Below, one piece after another: positions 31,750-43,051 of a DNA stretch of 64,000 bases. A program made the position numbers and the translations under genes. The stretch is from contig JAAVTG010000646.1 of NCBI GenBank assembly GCA_011947345.1, positions 95,844-159,843 on the forward strand, written 5' to 3'. The notes beneath the pieces were generated by a model. That model searched no databases. It was not told the origin of the DNA and saw only the letters and a list, made by a program, of their open reading frames with translations. Numbering within the stretch: the first letter of the stretch is position 1; each line of letters opens with the position of its first letter. Source of the DNA: Phytophthora quininea (taxonomy: Eukaryota > Oomycota > Peronosporomycetes > Peronosporales > Peronosporaceae).

Positions 31750-32970
31750 GGTAAAGCCTCTTGGGGGCTTGAAGGAATTTGCAGACTGAAAGCGACCCAC
31801 TTCCAGTCAAGCGTTCCCAGACAACATCGATCCCAGCATGGGTGTATCAACATACAGCTCAACATCCAGATCAGAAGCAGTGGAAAGTGAGTAATTGTAG
31901 TGTAGATTACCAGCCATGCCCAGCCAGCCGCAGTGGTGGCGACTGGATGGTCTCGTGCACATCAATTCGTAACGCGAACCAGGATGACACGGTATCGCAA
32001 TACGTGATGACCTCCGAGTAGATAACGACATTTGTGTTGACACGACTGTCAACCACCCAACTCCGTGCTCGGGGCACGGAGTCCCCAAACGATAGATAAG
32101 CTCATTGTAGCTCACTTGTCGATTAGCATCTAATAGACTACCGGCCTATTTAGGGTGCTTCGCCGATCCCCCATCGTGTCTTCATACCTGCAGACTCTAC
32201 AGTAATAGGATTACGCAGGAGCTGAAGCAAAGGTTGATTATGGCGGCGCGTCAGAGGATGACATAAAATGGAATTCTGAGTGTGTGGTTCATTGAGCGCT
32301 AAAATTTACCACACAGCCTAAGCCCAAAGCTTACGTTCGCTGCGCTCGCCCTGCACCTTAAGACCCCCTAAGGGGGCATCTCGCTTTGCTCGATCAGTGG
32401 CCAAGCTATTAGACATGCTTGGTCCCGGGTTTAAGTCCGCGTGCTCCGCACACGCACCTTAAACCGCCAACATCGATTTATGCTTCGTGCTGTTTGTCAT
32501 TTCATTTTAAGCTGCCTCGATCTAAGTGAGTGACAACATGTGACAAAAAGCGTCGTTGAAACACTCCAGTTGACACTGCGGTCCCGTGTAAACCGATCCC
32601 TTCACTAGTGAGGAGAACACACTCAACAGCCGCGGCATCATCACAGTTGCTGCGCGGTAGCCACGCTTCGAGTCGCGCACGGTTCCTCGCCGGGCCGCCC
32701 GCCACTTTCGCCTGCTCTTTGGGACGTGTTAACTTGTTCAGGCCGTTCGCCGCTTGTGCAGTCTTCTTTCCGACTGGCCGTACGTATCAACAGTCGAAAA
32801 CGCGGCGTCGGTGACGGCCGAGGAGTCCATCGTTGGTTGGGAGTGCGAGTGCTTGGCGACGTCTCTCGTGCGCTTGTCAGCAGGAGACTCGCACAGGTTT
32901 CAGGGTCGAAGTTATATCTTCGATGTCGTCTGGGGGGCCGTTATCAACACCATGGCAACCCGCTACCAAC
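31750..32970. other. Intergenic with a GC-rich repeat-like block
   Basis: No supported gene. At about 32330-32465 a block has short palindromes (CCCCCTAAGGGGG, AAGCTTACGTTCGCTGCGCTCG) and a B-box-like GGTCCCGGGTTTAAGTCC; it looks like a dispersed repeat. The rest includes the effector's upstream region. Confidence 0.4.
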
Positions 32971-33615
32971 ACCACCTTTTGGTACATAGTGCCACACATT
33001 TGATACCTATTCCAACTTCGAAGTTGTTGGTGCGCTGCAGTTTCGCACGATTCTGCTTCGTTTGGAAACTCCTCTTTGTGCCTTCAGGCACAGCCTCATT
33101 CTTCAACATACCTTCGTCTTCGCCAATCGATGCCAGACCCTCCCCATATGCGCCAAGGCGTGTTGAATCCTACGGATTTTCACTGGTATTGGTGGATCGA
33201 CGACAGGAGTGCGCCTGCAGCTGCAGCCCCGATAGTGCTTGAGCCCAGGCAATCGCAAGGAGACGAGCAGAGCGTAGAAGTTTGCTACGCGCACGACGCA
33301 GAGGCAGCAGAGTAAATGGAACACAGCGATCCCAGCGCTGTCGTAGCAGATAAGCAGCCAAGTTGCTCTTTTGCCGACCATGGACATCTTGCTGCAAGAA
33401 ACCACTACTCCAGCATCTCGACTTGCACCGATCCGGTTCAACCCTACAGTGTAAGAGCTATGATAGATCGTTTTCGTATTTAGATACAGTTAAGTCGGCT
33501 AGACGTAGCGAGCGCCACGGGCGCTGCGAACTAGGACTGTGAATACATGCTACCTTACGCTGAATTCGATGTTGGAATAGGTACCAAATGTGTGGCACTA
33601 TGTACCAAAGGTGGT
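32971..33615. mobile_element. MITE-like element with about 50-bp terminal inverted repeats
   Basis: ACCACCTTTTGGTACATAGT and on to about 33022 is repeated in inverse orientation at about 33564-33615 (ACTATGTACCAAAGGTGGT), with only a few mismatches over about 50 bp. No clear target duplication is visible. The 645-bp interior encodes nothing I recognise, so it is probably non-autonomous. The inverted repeat abuts the Harbinger transposase remnant, which may be its source family. Confidence 0.65.
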
Positions 33616-34455
33616 CTCCCCGCATTCATGGAACAAGATGAGCCCCATTACGGTGGAGAACAAGGTGCAGATGGTGATTCGCTATCTTGCTGGTGGCCTT
33701 GTGTCGGACATCTGTAGAGCTGGGGGTGTCCATGCGTCTTCGCTGACTCGAGTTCGAAAGCAAGTTTTGGACGCGATACTAGCTGAACCCACGCCACAGA
33801 TTCGCTTTCCAATGGCGCCAAATGAAAGGGAGCGTGCTGTTGCAGATTTTGAGGCGAAAAGCATGCACAGCATTATTCGAGGCTGTATCAGCGCGATGGA
33901 CGGGTGGCTTTGCACGATTCAAGCGCTGTGAGGTCGCGATGTCGAGAAATTAGGTCCGAGGGCATATTACAGCGTCCATTATGCTCGGATGGGGATCAAT
34001 ATGTAAGTTGTTTGTGACGCTTCAAGTCGTTTCATATCGGTGACTGCAGACCACCCTGGTGGAACCAACGATGCTCGGGCATACGCAGAGTCTAAATGCC
34101 GTCTGTAGTTGAGGACACAGAAGTTGGCGTTTACATCGTGGCTGACAACGCGTATATCCCGACCAACCACTTGATCCCTTCGTTCAGAAGGCCTCAGGTT
34201 GGAGACGACATGTTCAAAGATTCGTTCAACTTCTACCTATCGCAGACACGAATTCGAATCGAAATGTCGTTCGGTCTGCTTGTCAGGAAATGGGCAATTT
34301 TCAAGCGTCCACTCGAAACCGGTTTATCGCAATCAAGTCCGCGGCAATATGTCTCCATAACTACGTTGTCAATGATCATCTTAGCGAGACATCGGATCCT
34401 GTTATCGTGGAGCTCAATCGCATTCGCGGTACTGCCCCTCTTTAGAGTGTTCTAA
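33616..34455 (+). pseudogene. PIF/Harbinger-type DDE transposase, degraded
   Basis: Contains VQMVIRYLAGGLVSDICRAGGV, then GCISAMDGWLCTIQ (the G-C-x-x-A-x-D-G of the first catalytic Asp), HPGGTNDARAY (second), and VADNAYIPTNHLIPSFRRP and LSQTRIRIEMSFGLL (third, with Glu). This is the DDE_4 order of Harbinger transposases. An in-frame TGA near 33930 and a TAA near 34002 cut it, and the frame changes near 34100, so it is not functional. Unlike most breaks in this window these are base substitutions, so they are probably real. Confidence 0.75.
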
Positions 34456-34555
34456 CTTATCCGGCAAGCGACAACACTGCAGTTGCAGCCGGAAGAAGTT
34501 TTATTCGCGAAGGTATTGTAGCGAGGCTAGAACGTGAAAAATTGCTGCGACCCTT

Positions 34556-35383
34556 TTAAAGCCGACTAACAATCCGATAGATCGTCGGAGTCCGACGATT
34601 CCAGCATGGCGCGCACCCCGGGTCCAGTACTTCTTGCTGGGGTGTTGTTGGCTCCTCCTCATCACTCTCGTATGCCTCGTCGACTTCCTCCCTTGCCCTC
34701 TTTAAACCACGAGTAGCACGGTGAACCAGTTCGACGACCTCGCTTCGCGTCTCCTCCAGCACGCTTCTCTCGATGTTACTGCTCTCCATCTTACCCAACA
34801 TGTCCATCCACGCACTGACGATTTTGCCTGGCGGAGTGACTCGTCGACAGCATCGTTCGACAGCACTTCATCCTTGTCCAGAGCTCCAAAATCTTTTCCA
34901 GGGCGAGATTTTTTTCTCTGTCTGGCCTTCTGATTGTTGTTGTTGCACAGCTACGGGAGTTGCCGTGTTGGGGAGCCCTCCGGCCATGCGAGCCATGGTG
35001 TCGACACCGGTGCCATGTGGAAGTCGGCGCTTAAATCCAGACAGCATCTGCGGGCGAATGACCAGCCAATCGTGCAGATGCAACACATCCGCTCGCCCAC
35101 TGCAGTATTTGAAGAAGTTGCTGTCGTTCGAGCCTGTAGACAAAAAGCGTTCATACGCCATGTTATAGCGCTGCGAGAGCTGGCTCCACATCTCCCTGAG
35201 CTTGACGCTTGTGTGCGTTTCAATCTGACCGAGGTCGAGGTTGGTGTACTGGGCTTTCTCAACGATGAGCCTGGCAAACTCGGGGGTATCAGAGTTGTAC
35301 GCCTCCGTCGCGTCAAGCCAAAACGGGCTTTGAGGATTAACTCGGCGAGCATCAAGATCACGGCGCAAAGGGGTCTTGTCCAT
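34556..35383 (-). CDS. Transposon-associated ORF, Myb/SANT-like candidate
   Basis: From the ATG at 35383: PFWLDATEAYNSDTPEFARL, TSVKLREMWSQLSQRYNMAYERF, NDSNFFKYCSGRADVLHLHDWL, then a charged tail with a coiled segment (MLGKMESSNIERSVLEETRSEV) and an acidic end. The frame breaks near 34868 at a run of T. Position opposite a Harbinger transposase, and the Trp-rich helical start, fit the second, DNA-binding ORF of Harbinger elements. That assignment is inference; no domain is certain. Confidence 0.4.
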
Positions 35384-35392
35384 TTCATCCGC

Positions 35393-35702
35393 TCATGCCG
35401 CAAACACATCGCTGAAGATCACATTAACGTTGGCGCCTTTGAGGTGCTCTAGTCTTCTGTGGGCCCAAGACAGCCGCACCACGAAAGAGATCGCGGTTGA
35501 AGTGGTAAGAGCACAGTAGCCGGATGTAACCCGGGATGGTCTTCCCCATGCCGAGTGCACCACCCTGGGGATGTAGCTTGAAGGCCGCACATGCAGATCG
35601 AAGAGCCTTGGACCGATACCCGTAAAGCCTGCCCTCCGAGTCACTTGAATCTTCATCCAAGAAGCTCTCTACGAACTCAACCACAGCTCTCGCTTCTTCC
35701 AT
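35393..35702 (-). pseudogene. ORF of unknown family, interrupted by the Copia element
   Basis: Minus-strand frame from 35702 (MEEARAVVEFVESFLDEDSS) with YGYRSKALRSACAAFKLHP and GGALGMGKTIPGYIRLLCSY, and a frame break near 35460. GMGKT looks like a P-loop fragment, but no helicase or ATPase family can be named. The frame stays open across the Copia insertion point into 40648 and on (LASEVTLGRHAKV), so the element appears to have split this gene. Confidence 0.4.
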
Positions 35703-35707
35703 GACTT
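35703..35707. repeat. Copia target-site duplication, left (GACTT)
   Basis: GACTT directly before the 5' LTR, repeated at 40648-40652 after the 3' LTR. It marks the insertion event. Confidence 0.85.
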
Positions 35708-35886
35708 TGTTGGAAAGTGGTAGTCGACCAGGGATCTGCGGGCACCGGGCAGCTGTGTTAGCGGTAGGTAAAGTCTAGGACAGGGCAGGACTCGGCGTGC
35801 GCCCGAGACTCTAAATCTCACTTTCTCTTTTGCTTTCTGGAACTCTGAGTGTAGCAAGAACCCGCCAACAACGGAGGATTTCAACA
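35708..35886 (+). repeat. Copia 5' LTR (179 bp)
   Basis: TGTTGGAAAGTGG...TTTCAACA, nearly identical to 40469-40647. Short for an LTR but with proper TG...CA ends. Confidence 0.92.
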
Positions 35887-35900
35887 GGTTGTGAGCCCTA

Positions 35901-38213
35901 ATGAGCGACACCATCGACGAGGCTCCTCGCACCGAAACAACTCCATCGGTGCTAGAGCCCGCTGCCGGTCACACACGGATTGGCATGGTCGACGAAACCG
36001 AAGAGAAGGTCGCTGCCGCTGTTCTCATGAAGGACGACGGCAAGACCAAGGTTCCTGGTGGTGGTAACGAGACGGAGCTCCTGCCGCTGATGCGTGGGCT
36101 CGCGGGAAGGCTGGATCAACTTGAGGAGTCGCAGTCCATGCTGGAGAAGACGTTGAAGGAAGACCGGATGAAGCGCGAACGCAAGATAGATCCACTTCTC
36201 ACACCACCCATGGACACGAGTCTGTTCTCATCTGGACTTGGTCGTGGAGCACGCATGCACATCGACCAACTCGGAGGTTCACCACGTACGCCAGTTACGA
36301 GATCGCCGGTGAGGCCGGCGGCAGCACATCAGTACTTCGGGATGCAGCAACACGGATACGGAGGGCAGGCTTCCGAACTGCAGCGACTGTATGCGGCAGA
36401 ACAGGCTCGGGTTCAGCAACTGCCTGCGCTGGCACAACAGCCTCAAGCTGCTGCACCACGGCCGGGAATTGGTCAACAGAACCAGGCAGGAGTGCGATAC
36501 CCTGATGCACGTCAAAAGAAGCTAGCCATTCGCACATTCGACGGCAAAGAGCTGTACGTTGACTTGGGCTCGGGTTTCTTGGAGTGGGGAAGGCGTTTTG
36601 AACGGCAAGTGGCACTTGCTCAATTTGGCTGCGGTTTCCTGTGGCCAGAAGATGTGAAGGTCGACTTGCTGGGGGGCTACCTGTCGGGGACTGCGGAGAA
36701 ATATTATAACAAACAGGTCGAGGCCTGGTGGTCTCAGATGCCGACGTTGCAATACGTGATGGAGCGGATGCTGGAGACATTCAAAACCAACATCACACCA
36801 GCTCAGGCAATGAAACTGTTCACGGCACCAAAGGACTCGAAACGCACGTGGCCGGAACACTACATGTACCTGGTCGCAATCTCAGAGGTGTGCGGAGGAG
36901 GTGCAGACTACCTAGTCTTGAACAACATCGTGCAGTATGCGTCCGCGGACCTACGCACGGTGCTGATGGCCAAAGTGGACGGGACCAGGACAGATTACTT
37001 GCAACAATCGGAAGAGCTCGCGCACTTTGCTCAGTCGTGGGAGCTGGAACCCAAGAGCAAGAACTTCGGGAAGGAGACAGTCAGTGCTGTTGGTGAGTTT
37101 CGCCGTAAGGAGACACGGCGTTGCCACAAGTGCGGGCAGGTCGGCCATTTGCGGGCTGCGTGTCCAAGCATAGAGGAGACGGCTGACATAACGCTGGCAG
37201 TGAACGAGGTGGACATGAACACGGAGACGGTCTGGATTCTAGACAGCGGCTCCAGTCGCCATCTAGTCAACGACGAGTCGTGGCTAGAGAACGTGGAACC
37301 GTTCGTGGACTCGTGTGCACAAGCCAACGGAGTTCCGCTCAACATCACCTTGAAGGGCACGCTGACACTGAGGGTAACGGCGTGTGGAAAAGAGCAAACC
37401 GTGAAGCTGGAGGACGTGTACTACGCCGAGAATTTAGTGCAAAACCTCATTTCTTACGGGAAGTTGGACAAGAAGGGCTATGCACTGGCAGAAAAGAGTG
37501 GACACCGAGTCTTGGCCGGCAAGAATGGCGGACGCGTGGTTTTCGACGTGGAATTGCAAAGGTCTGTGCTCGTCGTGCGTGCGAGCGTTGTGAAGAGATG
37601 TGAAACTCCGTCGAGAGTGATCATGGCGGTTCTGGATAAGGAAGCCGCTAAAACATCAGCAACAGCGAGCATCGTGCAAAGAGGCACCTTGGTGGACTTT
37701 CACAAAAGGCTGGGTCATTTAAACTACAACGCTGTTGAGAGGCTTGCGCGCGATCCGAGTTCGGGCATCGAGCTTACGGACCATCGTCGCGTAAACTGCC
37801 TAACCTGTGCGCAGGGAAAGCAGACGAAGAATAACAGCGCGAAGAAGGACACCGGTACGAACTCGCCGATAGATCGCATAGGAGGAGTCATTCGCTCCGA
37901 TCTAAAAGGGCCGATGACACCGCGGGATCGCCTGAATAACCGGTACATGATCAAGTTTGTGGATCACTACAGCAATTACTGCAGGGTGTTCCTGGCACGT
38001 ACGAAAGATGCAGCGGCGAAGCAGTTTGAGCATTTCCTGGCGTTTTTTGAGAAGCGGTTTGACTACCGTATACACGTACTCCGAACGGATTCGGGGGAGA
38101 ATATGAAAATGTGGATTTGTTCTGCAAGAATACAGGAGTGGCGAGACAGCGTAGCGAGGCACGCAACCAGTCCAGCAACGGAAAGGCCGAAAGGATGCAC
38201 CAGACGATCATGA
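35901..38213 (+). CDS. Copia Gag, protease and integrase N-terminal part
   Basis: 770 codons from the ATG at 35901. Gag has a coiled N-terminal stretch ([19 protein letters not shown]), a UBN2-like capsid region and a zinc knuckle [15 protein letters not shown] near 37120. Protease: [14 protein letters not shown] (DSG). The pre-integrase finger follows ([29 protein letters not shown]), then the integrase core up to [12 protein letters not shown] and VLRTDSGEN. The frame leaves integrase near 38097, where one G missing from GGGG would explain the break. Confidence 0.85.
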   Translation: MSDTIDEAPRTETTPSVLEPAAGHTRIGMVDETEEKVAAAVLMKDDGKTKVPGGGNETELLPLMRGLAGRLDQLEESQSMLEKTLKEDRMKRERKIDPLLTPPMDTSLFSSGLGRGARMHIDQLGGSPRTPVTRSPVRPAAAHQYFGMQQHGYGGQASELQRLYAAEQARVQQLPALAQQPQAAAPRPGIGQQNQAGVRYPDARQKKLAIRTFDGKELYVDLGSGFLEWGRRFERQVALAQFGCGFLWPEDVKVDLLGGYLSGTAEKYYNKQVEAWWSQMPTLQYVMERMLETFKTNITPAQAMKLFTAPKDSKRTWPEHYMYLVAISEVCGGGADYLVLNNIVQYASADLRTVLMAKVDGTRTDYLQQSEELAHFAQSWELEPKSKNFGKETVSAVGEFRRKETRRCHKCGQVGHLRAACPSIEETADITLAVNEVDMNTETVWILDSGSSRHLVNDESWLENVEPFVDSCAQANGVPLNITLKGTLTLRVTACGKEQTVKLEDVYYAENLVQNLISYGKLDKKGYALAEKSGHRVLAGKNGGRVVFDVELQRSVLVVRASVVKRCETPSRVIMAVLDKEAAKTSATASIVQRGTLVDFHKRLGHLNYNAVERLARDPSSGIELTDHRRVNCLTCAQGKQTKNNSAKKDTGTNSPIDRIGGVIRSDLKGPMTPRDRLNNRYMIKFVDHYSNYCRVFLARTKDAAAKQFEHFLAFFEKRFDYRIHVLRTDSGENMKMWICSARIQEWRDSVARHATSPATERPKGCTRRS

Positions 38214-40360
38214 ACATGGCACGTTGCATGATTTTCGCCTGCGGACTCCTGCTAAATTTCTGGGGGATGCCGTGCAGTATGCCGCGTACATTCTTAATCG
38301 AGCGCCGACCAATTCGAATCCTGGGCGTGTTTCTCCGATCAAGCTTCTGACGAAGCAAACGCCACAGCTCGGCGAGATTGTCGTGTTCGGCTCGCCATGT
38401 ACGGTGTACCGGAACCCGGTGAAGAAGAATTTTGCGCAACGGGCGCAGCAGGGGATGATTGTCGGGATCGGTGAAGAGACGAAAGGGTACCGCGTGTACC
38501 TTCCGAAGGACAAGGTAGTTGTGACTACGCAGCACGTTAGAAATATTGAAACTCTCGACAAAGAGCAGAACGAGGACGTGCAGAAGCTATACCTTCAGGA
38601 CGACGAAGAGGGAGTCGGGGAGAGCCTGCAGGAGACGCGACTGCGGCCGCGAGCGAACCGAAGAAGAAGTCCAAGAAGAAGACGAAAAAGAAGAAAACCT
38701 ACACGAGAGAGCGACATGTGACGCGCTCTGTAGCTCGACAAGCTGAGCAGGAGATGGCCGAGGCCGTGCAACAGGAGGAGTCGAGCAGAGACGTGGTAAA
38801 CAGTGTGACTGAGGTTGATCCGAGAAATTACCGTGAGGCTATGCGTAGCCGTCACAAAGAGAAATGGATGAAAGCCATGGAGGAGGAGCTGCGAGCTCTA
38901 GAAGAGAATGATGTGTGGAAAGTAGTGACGAGGGGTCCGAGTGCTGCACACGAAATGGGTTTTCAAGACCAAGTTAGACGCGGAAGGAATTATTGAGCGT
39001 CTAAAAGCAAGGCTTGTTGCCTGCGGGAACGAGCAGGAATTCGGGGTGAATTACGGGATCACGTTCGCCGGGGCATTGACATGACCAGCGTCAAGCTGAT
39101 ATTGGTGTTGGCGCGCAAGTGGCGAATCCCGGCGAAACATGGAGATGTCCCGAATGCGTACGTCAAGGCGGAGAAGGAGGCTGACCTCGCCATTTTCATT
39201 CAGATTCCGCAAGGAATGGTAATCTCGGAGGAAGTGCGGGCGCAACTAGGCGTCGATAGTGACGAGGAGCTGGCACTGGAACTGAAGAAGGCGTTATACG
39301 GACTCAAACAGGCTGGACGTCTGTGGAACAATCTCCTGCATAAGAAGCTAGTGGAAATTGGATTTGAGCAGAGCCTTACGGATATGTGCGTGTATTTCAG
39401 GTCGCGCGATGGAGTTTTGCTGGTGGTAGGCGTGTACGTGGACGACCTGCTCGTCACGGGCACAAAGGAGACAGCCGTGAGCTCTTTTTCGGGGAGCTGA
39501 GGGAGTTCTCCGTTAAGGACCTCGGACGAGCCAGCAAATTTCTCGGGATGCGGGTCGTGTACGACGAGATGCACGGGTATGACTTAGACCAGGAGGTGAC
39601 TATCCAAGAAATGCTGAAGGAATACGGCATGGAGCAGGCACACGGAGTGCGGACTCCGATTGGGTCGGAATGGAATGAGCGTCAGGAAGCCGAATGCGAG
39701 AAGCTGCCTGTGTCTGGGGATATCGAAGTCGTGACCGTCAAGAAGTTCCAGTCGTTAGTCGGGAGCCTGTTATGGGTGGCGCGCTGTACGCGACCAGATA
39801 TTGCGTTTGCGGTGCACAAAGCGACGCGAAGGACACATGACCCGAGCGTAATGGACTGGAAATTAGCCAAGAGGATTTTAAGATACCTCGGGGGACGAAG
39901 GGGCTGAGGCTCCGGATGCGCGGAAACGGACAGACGCATGAGTTGCTGGAAGTCATCGCGTACAGCGATGCGGACTTTGCAGCCGACAAGGAAGACCGAA
40001 AATCCGCCACGGGCGGACTGGTCATGGTGGACAGGATGCCGGTCAGCTGGATTTGCAAGAAGCAAGGAGGAGTCTCGTTATCGACCATGGAGGCCGAATA
40101 CACGGCAGCGTCGGTGATGGCGGCAGAGCTTCTTGGGGTCCGAGAACTGCTCGGAGAGCTGCGTGTCAGGCACGATGTGCCCATGATACTACGTGTTGAT
40201 AACCAAGCCGCGCTCAAGCAGCTGGACGGTGAAGGCGCATCCTCGAAGGTGAAAGATGTTCGAATCAAGTTCGTGGGGAATACGCGAAACGAGGAGTCCT
40301 GAAACCGAAGGTGAACGGATGTCGGCGGATTTGATGACCAAAGCGGTCGGAACGCCGAGG
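38098..40360 (+). pseudogene. Copia integrase C-terminal part, reverse transcriptase and RNase H (frame-broken)
   Basis: Continues through overlapping frames: integrase end ([20 protein letters not shown] with the catalytic Glu; AVQYAAYILNRAPTNSNPG), a Lys-rich linker, RT (HTKWVFKTKLDAEGIIERLK, KHGDVPNAYVKAE, ALYGLKQAGRLW, then the active site GVYVDDLLVTG at about 39430), and RNase H (YSDADFAADKEDRKSATGG, STMEAEYTAAS). Breaks occur near 38258, 38700, 38945, 39480 and 39900. All catalytic motifs are still present, so the element decayed recently or the breaks are partly sequence errors. Confidence 0.8.
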
Positions 40361-40468
40361 TTGATGGTTCTAAGGGGTGCAGTTGGGCTGCACTGAATTG
40401 GAGTGGATTGGAGATGAGTGTGCTTGTACAAGTACATTCCGCTGTTCGATGCCGCCGGTGAGGAGGAG

Positions 40469-40647
40469 TGTTGGAAAGTGGTAGTCGACCAGGGATCTGC
40501 GGGCACCGGGCAGCTGTGTTAGCGGTAGGTAAAGTCTAGGACAGGGCAGGACTCGGTGCTCGCCCGAGACTCTAAATCTCACTTTCTCTTTTGCTTTCTG
40601 GGACTCTGAGTGTAGCAAGAACCCGCCAACAACGGAGGGTTTCAACA
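40469..40647 (+). repeat. Copia 3' LTR (179 bp)
   Basis: Partner of 35708-35886, followed directly by the target duplication GACTT at 40648-40652. Confidence 0.92.
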
Positions 40648-40652
40648 GACTT

Positions 40653-41233
40653 TCGCGTGTCTTCCGAGAGTGACCTCTGAGGCGAGACGGTGGGGGTGGG
40701 TGGGTCATCCCTCCCAGGAGCTCCTGCCAGGGGAAATCCTACAAACTCTCACAGGAGAGACGCGCCACACTCAAAACGACCACGCAGCACTCAGACAAAG
40801 CATGCACAAATCACAACGCTACGACGCCCGCAGACCCCCACTCTCCCTCCATTCTTGGATCCTTTGCTCAACGTTGCGTGTCAGCACTGCAGTGCCTCGG
40901 CGCCGCCGGTGGTATTGACGCCGTACAGGAACAAGAAACAGCAGCCGCTGCGCGCTATCAATGCTCTAAAGGTAATATGTTTCTGTGCTTTACGTTGTTG
41001 TGATCGTGCTAACAAGAGGTTTACTCAATCTGCAGTGCAGGCGTGTTGTTGGCAGGGCGCCCTGGAAACCCACAGCCATTACCATTGCGCTTGTTTGGTC
41101 CTCGATAGATCAGTCTTTGGCGAGTATCCGTTGCATCCACTCCGCGGACGCGCTTCGCTAGCAGTGTATGGATACACGCAGAGAATTTTCGCCAGTAAGG
41201 ACATGGGCATGTCCATGACTTAGTGTCTACGGG
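40653..41233. other. Transposon-rich intergenic, no gene seen
   Basis: Begins with the 5' remainder of the ORF split by the Copia element (minus strand, to about 40690). Beyond that no supported frame was found. Confidence 0.4.
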
Positions 41234-42885
41234 TCAGCCGAGTTCCGGCATCCCTTTGGTCTCCATGCGAGCTGTGTGTTCGCCGAGCTGAGAAGTGATT
41301 GGCAGCGCTTCACGAGATCGCTTTGCTTCGGGGTCGTACACGCGCGGGACTCGGCGAGAAAGGACGCGAGCGACTTCGACTGCAGTCTCGTCGTCACTTC
41401 CTGCTACGTCGCTGAGTAAGAATGCAATCGAGCTGCGATGGTGCTGTTGTTCAAACACCATTCCGGCCTTCGTCATTTCGTTGGCACAGCGCAGAGGGTG
41501 ACATTGGGGGCTGGGTCAACGGCGAACGGCCGTGCAGTCGTGCTTTCGTGGGAGCAGCAAGTCATGAGTTGCCCCAGCAAAGAGCCCATTTTCATCCTGA
41601 CCCGCAACGTGTAGTCACGTTTCAGCGTTGCGTTAAAGCTTTCAACGGGGTTGTTGGTGGAGACAAACGCAGGAGGCGTGTGGAAGACCTGCCACTTCCA
41701 GTACCGCGCTGACAGCCACTTCCGCTTAAAGTAAGCGGTGAATGTCGCCAACTCGGGATGCAATGACCACTCTAGCAGCACTCTTGTCTGTGTTGCTTGG
41801 TAGTCGGTCTCACTGCTGGCATAATGCATATCGTGCACACCACGAGCAACGACACTATAGAGCCCTGGGGGCAATTGCCTCGTCTTCTCATGCAGTTTTG
41901 CGGCGACACGATAAAAGCAAATCAGAATCTTGGCATCACTGTCAACGCCGAACACGTGAGCAACAGCATTGTGCTGAGCGTCATCTGCATCCCCATTGCA
42001 TACTGCACCAAAAGCTGCTTCCCGGTTACTTGAGTGTAAATTTTACGAAGCGCCATAAGTGCATCCACAAAGTGCACTTCTTGCCGTTGAGAGGAGACGA
42101 AAATTTCTAATAAGTGAAAACAGCGGCGACAATCACTAATGCCCACTACGAACACAGGATAATCGACGTGGTTTAGCTTGAAAGTCCCATCCATATGCAG
42201 AACAAACGACCCGGGATCCCGGTCCGCCTGGCGCAGCAGTGCCTTTGATGATACCCCCACTAAAAAGGGTTCTCGTCCGCCCCAGTTCCGACATAAGGCG
42301 CCCTCCGAGTCCGTCCTCCACGTAAATGTAAAAGCTTCAAACTCCTGTTCACGTCCCGTGTAGGCTGCTTCGATTACCAAGCGTCGCACGTCATCAATGT
42401 AGTCGTTGCCGCCGAGATGCTTTGTGCGGTAGTTGTTCACGAATCCTTGCACAGTTTTTAAGGGCGGCAGGGTGCTGGTTCCTAACGAAAACTTGCGCAG
42501 CAGACCGGTGCGGATTCGTGCCGGCTTGAGACCTTGGTCGGCCATCTCGCAGGCAAACACTTTCATTGGGCGCGTCAAGCGCGCAGAGTTCGTCGAGCGG
42601 TGTCGTGGGCTCCTATCTTGTACAGGTCTACAAGATCTTGACGCTCGCATTTAAGCAGCTGCCTCGCCACTCACAGCGTGCATACGGCACCGCTGCCTTA
42701 CACTGGCTGCAGGCACAGCGGAGCAACCGCTTTCGCACGTTGTGGGGCTCCGAATCGGCGCATGCCGTGCACGGCACTTGGTCGCTCTTGGAAATTTTAA
42801 ACGCCTTGAACGACTCCAGGAGCAGGTCAGTGTCCTCCTGGTTGAGGTCGACGGCAAGTTCGGTCCAGGGTAGAGCGCGAGGCAT
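41234..42885 (-). pseudogene. MULE (Mutator-like) transposase
   Basis: From the ATG at 42885: an N-terminal Cys-rich zinc-finger stretch (VPCTACADSE, LRCACSQCKAAVPYARCEW, like the SWIM/FLYWCH-type fingers of MULEs), then PMKVFACEMADQGLKPARI. The MULE core is FVLHMDGTFKLNHVDYPVFV (D-x-T-F-K-x-x), then GISDCRRCFHLLEIFVSSQR, and the C-terminal Asn-rich helix AFVSTNNPVESFNATLKRD. Frame breaks near 42630, 42576, 41990 and 41508 all lie in T, G or C runs and each fit one lost base, so the transposase may be complete in reality. Terminal inverted repeats were not found. Confidence 0.8.
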
Positions 42886-43051
42886 TGTTCGTTGCTGGGG
42901 GAGGGGCGGATGAGTTGGTAGGGTAGCTCCGGAGCACTTTTAAGCTGTCTGCTATTGGCTAAAACCCTTGGTTTGACAATGTTCGATTGGACAGCGAATA
43001 AATGGCTATCAAAACTTGATGTTTCTGTGTCAACACTCGTCGTGTCTTGCA

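Larger units (their letters stand above)
35708..40647 (+). mobile_element. Ty1/Copia LTR retrotransposon
   Basis: 4.94 kb with 179-bp LTRs (five differences, about 3%), GACTT target duplications, and one gag-pol unit in Copia order (gag, protease, integrase, RT, RNase H). A purine tract (GGTGAGGAGGAG, 40457-40468) precedes the 3' LTR. The sequence right after the 5' LTR, GGTTGTGAGCCC, is the expected primer-binding position. The reading frame is broken at several points, most of them short G or A runs. Confidence 0.93.

Noticed and set aside
32340..32480. A tRNA gene
   Set aside because: A B-box-like stretch is present but no cloverleaf or anticodon arm could be built around it.
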